5,008 nt of DNA, taken from NCBI GenBank assembly GCA_003644325.1, contig QNCA01000151.1, positions 1-5,008 of the forward strand. Direction: 5' to 3'. Below are positions 1 to 5,008 of this stretch, piece after piece. Both the position numbers and the translations under genes were made by a program. The notes under the pieces were generated by a model. The model ran no database searches and had not been told where the DNA came from. It saw only the letters and a program-made list of their open reading frames with translations. The stretch comes from Planctomycetota bacterium. Lineage in GTDB: Bacteria; Planctomycetota; B129-G9. How positions within the stretch are numbered: position 1 is the stretch's first letter; every line of letters begins with the position of its first letter.

Positions 1-36
1 GGCGACTATTCCCAAATAGAACGATTTGCTCTTCAT
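1..36 (-). CDS. 5' end of a divergent gene, probably an exported or membrane protein (partial)
   Basis: Only the first 12 codons lie in the window; the gene runs off the left edge. The peptide reads MKSKSFYLGIVA. Lysines at positions 2 and 4 are followed by a hydrophobic run, the usual opening of a signal peptide or membrane anchor. The start is well supported: on the minus strand AAGGAGG lies 7 bases before the ATG, the strongest ribosome binding site in the window. The gene is divergent from the tail-like operon on the + strand and shares the long intergenic region with it. The product cannot be named from 12 residues; secretion or membrane insertion is an inference from the N-terminus alone. 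Confidence 0.7.
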   Translation of the reverse strand, partial: MKSKSFYLGIVA

Positions 37-43
37 GGCGGTT

Positions 44-50
44 CCTCCTT
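44..50 (-). promoter_or_regulatory. Ribosome binding site of the divergent left-edge gene
   Basis: On the minus strand this reads AAGGAGG, a near-complete complement of the 16S rRNA 3' end, 7 bases before the ATG at 36-34. It is the main evidence that a real gene begins there although only 12 codons are visible. Confidence 0.75.
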
Positions 51-119
51 ACAGATTGGTTAAGGAAATAGGTATCAAGTTGACTGGCTTTCCCCGGGCA
101 ATACCGGGTGCTTTGTAGT

Positions 120-132
120 GGTGACAGTCACC
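120..132. repeat. 13-bp near-palindrome GGTGACAGTCACC, copy 1
   Basis: GGTGAC and GTCACC are perfect reverse complements around a single central A. The same 13 bases recur at 448-460, which makes chance unlikely within 500 bases. The symmetry suits a dimeric repressor or activator operator; it would equally suit the end of a small non-autonomous mobile element. Which one applies cannot be decided here. Confidence 0.7.
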
Positions 133-238
133 CTTCGGAGGCGCGAGGCGTGGGGGGTCTTCCAGAGGAATTGGGAAATTACTTTTCTCTCATCTCTATT
201 CAGCAAGAAATGCTCCCCCTCACCTGCCTGTTCCCTCA

Positions 239-261
239 TATATATAGACACACAAAAGGAG
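239..261 (+). promoter_or_regulatory. TATATA tract followed by a strong but possibly unused Shine-Dalgarno
   Basis: A TATATATA tract at 239-246 could act as a -10 element, although no matching -35 box is evident at the right distance. It is followed by AAGGAG at 256-261, which sits 7 bases before an ATG at 269-271 that is in frame with the 400-residue gene. The combination looks like a translation start, but the 89 codons that follow do not look coding. The site therefore competes with the preferred start at 536, or belongs to a short leader peptide or a former gene start. Confidence 0.35.
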
Positions 262-262
262 C

Positions 263-341
263 AAAAGTATGCAACAAAATCCGAAAATTTACGGATTTTT
301 TGCAAGCCTCCTTCCCCACGAGCGTTACTGCGCATACTTTT
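263..341. repeat. 10-bp inverted repeat enclosing the AT-rich hairpin
   Basis: AAAAGTATGC at 263-272 is the exact reverse complement of GCATACTTTT at 332-341. The pair brackets the hairpin at 270-304 and overlaps its left base, so the two structures compete: pairing of the outer arms and full extension of the inner stem cannot both occur. Mutually exclusive folds of this kind are seen in attenuators, and nested inverted repeats in small mobile elements. The outer arms also cover the ATG at 269. Confidence 0.5.
270..304. repeat. AT-rich hairpin, terminator-like in both directions
   Basis: AAAATCCG at 276-283 pairs with CGGATTTT at 292-299 across an 8-base loop. With one bulged C at 275, the stem extends by TGCAA at 270-274 pairing with TTGCA at 300-304, giving about 13 base pairs. 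A-rich and T-rich arms mean that either strand ends in a T run, as in bidirectional terminators. The neighbouring genes diverge from this region, so neither needs a terminator here. An attenuator, the end of a small RNA, or the hairpin of a repeat element are the alternatives. Confidence 0.55.
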
Positions 342-445
342 TTCATTCCACCTCCCTTTGGCCTCCCCTAACTCCATATTTCCTGAATAGGGGCAAATCG
401 GGCTTTGAGGAGAGTGGTAGTCAACAACTCCTTTTTTTCTCATTT

Positions 446-462
446 GCGGTGACAGTCACCGC
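446..462. repeat. 17-bp near-palindrome containing GGTGACAGTCACC, copy 2
   Basis: This copy extends the shared 13-bp core by two matched bases on each side, giving 8-bp arms GCGGTGAC and GTCACCGC around a central A. It lies 74 bases before the preferred start codon of the 400-residue gene, a plausible operator position for that operon. Copy 1 lies 84 bases before the divergent gene's start, so the two sites are placed almost symmetrically with respect to the two genes. Function is inferred from symmetry and placement only. Confidence 0.7.
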
Positions 463-497
463 TGTTAGCGAAAACCCGGTCAACTTGAGTTCTTTGA

Positions 498-521
498 CCT
501 TTCACCTTACGCCTTTCACCT
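498..521 (+). repeat. 10-bp direct repeat CCTTTCACCT in the leader of the tail operon
   Basis: CCTTTCACCT occurs at 498-507 and again at 512-521, a 14-base period, directly before the Shine-Dalgarno of the 400-residue gene. It could be a regulatory half-site pair or a simple slippage repeat in a pyrimidine-rich leader. Nothing in the sequence favours either. Confidence 0.45.
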
Positions 522-526
522 CTTGC

Positions 527-530
527 GAGG
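527..530 (+). promoter_or_regulatory. Ribosome binding site deciding the start at 536
   Basis: GAGG lies 5 bases before the ATG at 536. It is weaker than the AAGGAG before the in-frame ATG at 269. GC-rich codon use nevertheless begins sharply at 536, which favours this start. Confidence 0.6.
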
Positions 531-535
531 CCGCC

Positions 536-1738
536 ATGCTGAGAATCAAATACGGCGACAAGTACTTCAACGACCCGCAACTGACCATCGAGTGCGAGAC
601 CGCCTGGAGCGAAGACGGCGAGACGCGCATCGGCACGGTTGAAAGATGGAACATACGCGACCATGTGACCGGCGCGTCCGCCGATGAAGTAAACGCGGCG
701 CTGAACGAATTCAAGAGCGCCCTGGCCATAGACGGGCAGGACCTGGCGCTCACCGGCCCCTCGGAGATGCAGTCCATGAGGGCGGCGGACATCGAACGCG
801 GGCCGAAGGTCGTCAAAAACACGCTCCTGGACGAGGAGAGCGTATATCGCACCACCGTGTGGTTCACGGTCCTCTTCGAGGGCTTCCGGGCCGTCGTGCA
901 GGACGGAATTATCGACCGGTATTACACCCACCGCTATGAGACGGACGAATCCGGCCTGCATGTGCAAAGCAGGAAGGGCTTCGTGCGGACGGAGTCCGGC
1001 ACGAGCGCCCTCTCGAAATACCCCGACGTCAAACCCGACACGCCGGAGGGATATGTCGTCGCCAAGGAGTCTTATTCCGTGGATGACGACGATACGCTGC
1101 TCGAATACGAGATAGCGTTTCGTGAACTCCACGCCGACCTCCCCGAAAACACCACCGACGGCTTCGCGACGACGAGCGCTTACGTTGACGAGGACGGTTT
1201 GCAGCGTGTGACCGTCCGGGGCAAGTTCACCGGCAGCGGGGCGATGGGCGCGGCGCAGTCCCACAAACCGACCGGCGGGAACGTCTTCATCTCGGAGCAG
1301 GAAATAGAGTCGAACGACTTCGACGGCTCGGTGAGATTCAAGTACGTCTATCTGCTCAACGCCAACGACGACCCCGGGGACGAGGAGCCGAACCTGCTGG
1401 CGTTCACGGAGACGCTCCTCTTCCGGACCGCGATAGAGACGCCCAGGTTCGTGACCATAAACGCGCCGAACCAGCCGCCCTACAAGTTCGTCGGCGGCAG
1501 CCAGACATACCAGGTGGAGCAGTTCGGCACGGCGGTCGGGCTGGAGGCCTACCCGGAGGCGCCGGAGGCGATTTACGATGCGGCGCACTACTCCGAGCGG
1601 CCGGTCGTAACCTACCACGCGCCCGTCCTGAACACGGACAAGGAATTTATCAACTGGAAGGTGGAGTGGAAATACTCGTACGAATTCGCCGAGGAGCCCG
1701 ATATGAACCAGCGCCCGACCAAGCGCACAATTTACTGA
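536..1738 (+). CDS. Probable phage tail structural protein with internal duplication (400 residues)
   Basis: The gene encodes a soluble, acidic, beta-rich protein with no signal peptide or membrane segment. An N-terminal unit (about 1-120) has an RWNIRDHVTGA segment followed by a helix and a beta-rich segment. Two related units follow: about 134-199 and 216-276 share DE-x-GL, then G/F, SG/A and a Gly-Val-x-Glu-Asp-aromatic pattern in the same order. The C-terminal part (about 300-385) carries YKFVGGSQTYQVEQFG, a YPEAP segment and a W-x-V-x-W-x-Y-x-Y-x-F strand. Such repeated beta units, and the place directly before a hub-like gene, suit a distal-tail or tail-tip protein, but I recognise no named family. 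The ATG at 536 is chosen because codon use turns GC-rich there and GAGG precedes it; an in-frame ATG at 269 would add 89 residues that look non-coding. It is the first gene of the + strand operon. Confidence 0.85.
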   Translation: MLRIKYGDKYFNDPQLTIECETAWSEDGETRIGTVERWNIRDHVTGASADEVNAALNEFKSALAIDGQDLALTGPSEMQSMRAADIERGPKVVKNTLLDEESVYRTTVWFTVLFEGFRAVVQDGIIDRYYTHRYETDESGLHVQSRKGFVRTESGTSALSKYPDVKPDTPEGYVVAKESYSVDDDDTLLEYEIAFRELHADLPENTTDGFATTSAYVDEDGLQRVTVRGKFTGSGAMGAAQSHKPTGGNVFISEQEIESNDFDGSVRFKYVYLLNANDDPGDEEPNLLAFTETLLFRTAIETPRFVTINAPNQPPYKFVGGSQTYQVEQFGTAVGLEAYPEAPEAIYDAAHYSERPVVTYHAPVLNTDKEFINWKVEWKYSYEFAEEPDMNQRPTKRTIY

Positions 1739-1766
1739 AAGGCGGGGCCGGACACAATTTATTCGC

Positions 1767-1772
1767 GAGGTG
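1767..1772 (+). promoter_or_regulatory. Ribosome binding site supporting a GTG start at 1777
   Basis: GAGGTG ends 4 bases before the GTG at 1777. It decides for GTG over the next in-frame ATG at 1813, which would remove 12 residues. Confidence 0.65.
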
Positions 1773-1776
1773 AAAC

Positions 1777-4278
1777 GTGCCGGAGAATCGAATAAATCTT
1801 GATTACGCGGGGATGAAACTGACGCGGGCGAAGTTCAGGATGCAACTGGGCATCCTGCCTTCGGCGGGGCATGTGGAGATGACCGGGGATCAGTGGGACG
1901 ACGGCTTCGGCGGCATCGGACACCTGACCATTGAGGACGGCAATACGTCCATTTGCCTGCACAACCTGAAGGTGACGCGCATGCGCAGGGTGGAGGGCCT
2001 GGACGGCACGTCCCTGGTGCGCGTGAAACTGAAGGACCGCAGGTGGAAGTGGAAACTCAAGACCTTCACCGGTCGCTTTAACGTGGTCATCGCCAATGAC
2101 GACGGCAATGTTATCTACGACCCCGACACGATAGACGGCGGCAGCCCATATACCTTCGACGCAATCGCACGGATACTGCTGACGGCGATGGGCGAGACCG
2201 TCGTTGCGGCCATCCCCATCCCTTCCACGTCGTACATTCCCCTCAACAAGGTATGGGAGAACGTGAACCCGTCAGCGGCGTTGCAGGAGATTTGCGAGGA
2301 AGTGAACTATGCAATCGCGCTGAAGGCGACCGACAACAAGGTGGAAATAGTGCGGCTGGGCTCCGACCCGTGGCCTGCGGTCGGAGACCGGTACAAGATA
2401 AACGAAGGCCGGGGGGCGACGTTTCACGACAAGCCGGATTACGTGAAGGTAATCGGCAACCGCATCCAGGACGAGACCACGGTCGCGCTGGAACCGGTGG
2501 GCATCGACATAGACGGCGAGATACGCAAACTGGAGAACCTGGCCTACGTGCCCAATCCCGGCGACCCCGATGACGGCACCGGGTTCGGCAGGTCGGCGCT
2601 GCTGCCGAAGCCGTTCGCCGACATAACCGGCGGGGCGGGCTACACGGCGGAAGAAGCGCAGGCCCTGGCGGAGAAGAGCGTATTCAAATACTTCCGTATT
2701 CCCGACACGGGCCTCTATCCCGACGACGTCAACCGCGACAATGCCGCCCTGCTGCCGATTCTCAAGACGATAAACTCCCTGGACTCCGGCGGCATTCGCA
2801 GGGGACCCTATGTGCTGGCGAAATATTACGAGAAGGACAAGCAGAGCGGATTTGTGAATCTTACCGACTTCCAGCCGCCGAAGGTCTCGTACCGCATCAA
2901 TAACCGGCGCGGCCTGGTCGTGTTCGGCAAGCGCATGGGCACGCTGCTCAATGCCGGCGTCAAGATACTGAGCCAGACGAAACTCATCTCCCCGGCGGAT
3001 TCGGTCCGGTTGACATTTGCTTACGAACTGAAGGCCGACGGCGGCGACGATTTCTATTATTACCTGAAGACCGACCAGGCCATGCCGCCTCCGGTGGAGG
3101 ACGCGCTGGTCCTGATGGTGAAGCGGGGCGACCTGACGTTAAGAAGGGTTGAAGGCACGGACCAGAACAGGGCGGAACTGGACGCAATCGCCGACGCCGT
3201 GGCCGACATACTCCTGAACGTCCAGGAAAAGGAAAACAACCTGAACCTGGAATACGCCGGCGCCCAGTGGATAAATCCAAACGGGAGCATTGAGTTTGTG
3301 GAGTGGAAAGGCGGGGACACGATTGTAACGCGGTTGCGTTACAGCGACTTCACGCCGCCGCCGGCCGCCGCCAGTTACCTGGAGCAGGGACCGCTGGCAC
3401 GGCTGGCGGCGCTGCCGGCCGAAAACAGGCTGGCCCTCGACACGGGCCGAGAGACCAACCTGCAAGGCTCGGGCATGCGCGGGGATTCCTCGTCGGGCGA
3501 CCCGTCCAGCATGGAGTTTCAGTCGCTGGAGGTCATCAACTCGCACCATGCCGGCGTCATAATCGTAAGGGACAGCCGCGAGAAGGCCGTCAAAGACGCC
3601 ACGTCGCACGAGGACTACTCCTTCGGCGAGGTCACGAGCGTGGATCAGGGATTGCACCTGCACGCGGTCTCTCGCATCGACAAACTGATAGACATGCGCT
3701 ACAACGATTACTGGCTGAAAGGCTGGGTGCATGGTTCCTATCTTGACATCGAGACCACCGAGTTCGGCGACGAGAACGAGGGCAACTGGCAACACCTCGA
3801 AGACAATTACGGGATGGGTTTTGTGCCGCCGATAATGACGAGGCTCTATTACGGCCGGGTGCCTTCCCCCGACCCCGTCGAAGGGGACCCCTTTTACCAT
3901 CCTTCGCAGTCGATAGACCCGCGCAAGTTCCCGAACTATACGCCCGGTGAAGTCGACGACATCAGCAGGATACGCGTGTGCGGCGAGATGAAATCCGCCC
4001 CGGGAAAGCCCTGCATACTCGGCCCTCCCCCGAGTGATGAAGAGGGGTTGATTTCACAGCTGGGCTACACGTTCGTCTATCCTTCGCCGGGGCTTGACTG
4101 GGTGAATTTCGGCGCAATGTGGACGCGCAAGACTCTCACCTTCATCGAGGTCGTGCGCAGTCCCTGGGACGTCAATCACGATACCTGGCCCCCGTCGGAG
4201 ACGGACGGCCTGTGGGGTGTGGCCGAGTATGTTCGCTTCAAGATTTTCATCGACCCGGACCGAACGCAGGAGGAATGA
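1777..4278 (+). CDS. Tail hub-like protein with a large C-terminal extension (833 residues)
   Basis: This is probably the central hub of a phage tail tip or baseplate. Residues 1-100 are beta-rich with a VRVKLKDRRWKWK strand. Residues 120-240 hold a helix, then NPSAALQEICEEVNYAIAL (164-182) and a strand containing KVEIVRLG. That helix-strand pattern is common in hub proteins of the gp27 and gpD type. Residues 460-525 have a long Ala/Asp-rich helix, then LEYAGAQWINPNGSIEFVEW, again hub-like. A Ser/Gly/Asp-rich stretch (about 560-580) looks like a flexible linker. Residues 585-833 form a Trp/Tyr-rich region without a recognised family, perhaps for host recognition or fibre attachment. Cys735 and Cys746 could pair. 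No signal peptide or membrane segment is visible. The start is a GTG with GAGGTG before it; the gene follows the 400-residue gene by 38 bases. The hub assignment is inferred from pattern and order, not from a database match. Confidence 0.85.
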   Translation: MPENRINLDYAGMKLTRAKFRMQLGILPSAGHVEMTGDQWDDGFGGIGHLTIEDGNTSICLHNLKVTRMRRVEGLDGTSLVRVKLKDRRWKWKLKTFTGRFNVVIANDDGNVIYDPDTIDGGSPYTFDAIARILLTAMGETVVAAIPIPSTSYIPLNKVWENVNPSAALQEICEEVNYAIALKATDNKVEIVRLGSDPWPAVGDRYKINEGRGATFHDKPDYVKVIGNRIQDETTVALEPVGIDIDGEIRKLENLAYVPNPGDPDDGTGFGRSALLPKPFADITGGAGYTAEEAQALAEKSVFKYFRIPDTGLYPDDVNRDNAALLPILKTINSLDSGGIRRGPYVLAKYYEKDKQSGFVNLTDFQPPKVSYRINNRRGLVVFGKRMGTLLNAGVKILSQTKLISPADSVRLTFAYELKADGGDDFYYYLKTDQAMPPPVEDALVLMVKRGDLTLRRVEGTDQNRAELDAIADAVADILLNVQEKENNLNLEYAGAQWINPNGSIEFVEWKGGDTIVTRLRYSDFTPPPAAASYLEQGPLARLAALPAENRLALDTGRETNLQGSGMRGDSSSGDPSSMEFQSLEVINSHHAGVIIVRDSREKAVKDATSHEDYSFGEVTSVDQGLHLHAVSRIDKLIDMRYNDYWLKGWVHGSYLDIETTEFGDENEGNWQHLEDNYGMGFVPPIMTRLYYGRVPSPDPVEGDPFYHPSQSIDPRKFPNYTPGEVDDISRIRVCGEMKSAPGKPCILGPPPSDEEGLISQLGYTFVYPSPGLDWVNFGAMWTRKTLTFIEVVRSPWDVNHDTWPPSETDGLWGVAEYVRFKIFIDPDRTQEE
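4268..4273 (+). promoter_or_regulatory. Ribosome binding site inside the end of the hub-like gene
   Basis: AGGAGG lies within the last codons of the upstream gene, 6 bases before the ATG at 4280. The TGA at 4276-4278 and this ATG are one base apart, so translational coupling is likely. Confidence 0.7.
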
Positions 4279-4279
4279 C

Positions 4280-4576
4280 ATGTTGACATTTCACAATCCG
4301 GAAACCCTCACCGTGGACAGCGCGAGGGTAAAAAGTTTTGCCGTCTTTTTTGCGAGTGACGCCGCCGTACCGAATCTGCCGCCTCCGGTTGTACGCGCGA
4401 CCGTGGAGGTGGGCACGCAGGCAAACGAGGAGTTCGCCGGGGCGCGAACGTTTACCGTAACCATTCTTTCGCCCGTCGCAGAGCGGATCGCCTCGGACGC
4501 GAAGACCATAATTCGCGCGCTGCTGGAGCACATGCAGGACGAGAACCTCCTGCCATCGGGTACCATTCAGGAATAG
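4280..4576 (+). CDS. Small protein of unknown function in the tail cluster (98 residues)
   Basis: I do not recognise this family. The first 65 residues look beta-rich: strands around residues 18-26 (VKSFAVFFA) and 38-45 (VRATVEVG), and an RTFTVTIL strand near 56-63. A helix follows (about 66-86, SPVAERIASDAKTIIRALLEHM) and a short polar tail ends the protein. There is no signal peptide or membrane helix, so it is probably cytoplasmic or part of the virion. The ATG at 4280 is preferred over the in-frame ATG at 4217, which lies inside the upstream gene, because AGGAGG sits 6 bases before it. One base separates it from the hub-like gene, so the two are probably made in fixed proportion. A small accessory tail protein or assembly factor is a guess from position. 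Confidence 0.85.
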   Translation: MLTFHNPETLTVDSARVKSFAVFFASDAAVPNLPPPVVRATVEVGTQANEEFAGARTFTVTILSPVAERIASDAKTIIRALLEHMQDENLLPSGTIQE

Positions 4577-4579
4577 GAG
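4575..4579 (+). promoter_or_regulatory. Ribosome binding site overlapping the preceding stop codon
   Basis: AGGAG begins inside the TAG stop of the 98-residue gene and lies 6 bases before the ATG at 4586. A ribosome ending the upstream gene would cover this site, which ties lipoprotein translation to the tail genes. Confidence 0.65.
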
Positions 4580-4585
4580 CCTACC

Positions 4586-5008
4586 ATGAAAGCGAAATTT
4601 ATATCTGCTTTTGTTTTGCTTGCTCTCCTGTGCGCGGGTTGCGCATCGACCCCGCCGACGGCGGTGAAACTGGCACAGGAAAAGGGGCACGACTCGATAG
4701 TAGTCGCCCGCGAAAACCTGGAGAAGTTCGGCGAGGCCGCCCTGGCAGACCTTGAGGCGGCGCTCCTGGAACAGGTGGACCGCGAGTTCGAGGCGCGCCT
4801 GGCTGCGCTGGCCGACGCCGACGGCAGGGCTGCGTTGGTTGACGTGAAGAAGGAGATGGCGCTGGCCACGGCGGCCCGGCAACGGGAGCGGGAGACCGTG
4901 CGCGGGCATTTCGCCACGCTCAAGAGCGTATTGAAGGACCTGGACAATGCCCTCGCGTTGAACCTGGTCCTGGGCGAGTACCTGAACCGCGAGCGTGTCT
5001 CGGCGCAA
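4586..5008 (+). CDS. Lipoprotein with a charged helical body (partial, 3' end outside the window)
   Basis: The first 141 codons are present and the frame is open to the right edge. The N-terminus MKAKFISAFVLLALLCAGC is a lipoprotein signal: lysines at 2 and 4, a hydrophobic core, and a lipobox ending at Cys19 (Cys-Ala-Gly-Cys). Cys at the -3 place is less usual than Leu, but Ala-Gly before Cys19 is standard. Residue +2 is Ala, not Asp, which under the E. coli rule would favour the outer membrane. After a short Pro/Thr stretch (22-25), residues 35-141 are rich in Ala, Leu, Glu, Arg and Lys with almost no Pro or Gly, which suggests long helices, possibly coiled coil. It starts 9 bases after the 98-residue gene. 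A spanin-like lysis protein, a superinfection-exclusion lipoprotein or a host-type envelope lipoprotein are all possible; it is longer than typical outer-membrane spanins such as Rz1. Confidence 0.85.
   Translation, partial: MKAKFISAFVLLALLCAGCASTPPTAVKLAQEKGHDSIVVARENLEKFGEAALADLEAALLEQVDREFEARLAALADADGRAALVDVKKEMALATAARQRERETVRGHFATLKSVLKDLDNALALNLVLGEYLNRERVSAQ

Larger units (their letters stand above)
37..535. other. Long divergent intergenic region, no convincing gene
   Basis: About 500 bases separate the two divergent start codons. The stretch is clearly more AT-rich than the flanking genes and has pyrimidine-rich runs. Open frames exist on both strands (for example 75-443 minus and 108-371 plus), but their translations are rich in Phe, Cys, His and Ser, lack the GC-rich third positions of the real genes, and overlap one another. 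The region holds two copies of a 13-bp near-palindrome, an AT-rich hairpin inside a wider inverted repeat, a short 10-bp direct repeat, and a TATATA tract at 239-246. It must contain promoters for both divergent genes, but no pair of -35 and -10 boxes with good spacing stands out. Confidence 0.7.

Noticed and set aside
93..108. CCCGG and CCGGG arms with a 6-base loop, a possible terminator
   Set aside because: Only 5 base pairs and no following T run in either direction.
365..393. CCCCTA and TAGGGG forming a 6-bp stem
   Set aside because: A 17-base loop and a short stem give little support for a real structure.
75..443. 122-codon minus-strand open frame in the intergenic region
   Set aside because: No Shine-Dalgarno before its start, it crosses the hairpin and one of the palindromes, and its composition is that of non-coding DNA.
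440..1618. 392-codon open frame on the minus strand opposite the 400-residue gene
   Set aside because: It is the antisense shadow of a gene with GC-rich third positions. Its translation is dominated by Arg, Val and Gly runs and no ribosome site precedes its start.
1726..1761. CACAATTTA repeated at 1726-1734 and 1753-1761 around the first tail gene's stop codon
   Set aside because: Nine bases, partly coding in the first copy; too short to separate from chance.
3139..3900. 253-codon minus-strand open frame inside the hub-like gene
   Set aside because: Antisense shadow; the + strand frame is continuous, has a ribosome site and consistent protein character.
4247..5008. 253-codon minus-strand open frame across the small gene and the lipoprotein gene
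   Set aside because: The + strand holds two well-supported starts with ribosome sites and a clear lipoprotein signal. The antisense translation is rich in Arg and Gln without recognisable features.
1..5008. CRISPR array, tRNA, rRNA or insertion sequence
   Set aside because: No regularly spaced repeats, no cloverleaf-like or rRNA sequence, and no transposase reading frame were seen on either strand.

Overview
The window reads as part of a phage or prophage tail gene cluster in a GC-rich bacterium. It holds three complete genes and one gene cut at the right edge, all on the + strand and tightly packed. A long, AT-richer non-coding stretch separates them from a divergent gene cut at the left edge. 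The coding DNA has mostly G or C at third codon positions, yet it uses ATA (Ile) and AGG (Arg) freely. That argues against an enterobacterial or pseudomonad style of codon use. A planctomycete-like or other environmental lineage is possible, but the sequence alone does not fix the taxon.

Layout: (1) 1-36, minus strand: the first 12 codons of a gene with a strong Shine-Dalgarno sequence; the peptide starts like an export signal. (2) 37-535: about 500 bases of divergent intergenic DNA. It carries two identical 13-bp near-palindromes (GGTGACAGTCACC) 328 bases apart, a long AT-rich hairpin nested in a wider inverted repeat, a 10-bp direct repeat, and a competing start site for the first + strand gene. 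(3) 536-1738: a 400-residue beta-rich protein with an internal duplication, probably a virion (tail) protein. (4) 1777-4278: an 833-residue protein whose N-terminal two thirds resembles phage tail hub proteins, joined by a Ser/Gly/Asp-rich linker to an aromatic-rich C-terminal region. (5) 4280-4576: a 98-residue protein of unknown function, one base after the previous stop codon. (6) 4586-5008 and beyond: a lipoprotein with a charged, probably helical and coiled-coil body.

The + strand genes look like one transcription unit: gaps are 38, 1 and 9 bases, and each gene has its own ribosome binding site, two of them overlapping or abutting the preceding stop codon. A simple reading is a tail-tip assembly module (tail protein, hub, small accessory protein) followed by a membrane-anchored lipoprotein that could act in lysis, superinfection exclusion or host-surface modification. 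No tape-measure, capsid, integrase or lysis gene is visible, so the phage assignment rests on the character of the two large proteins and is an inference.
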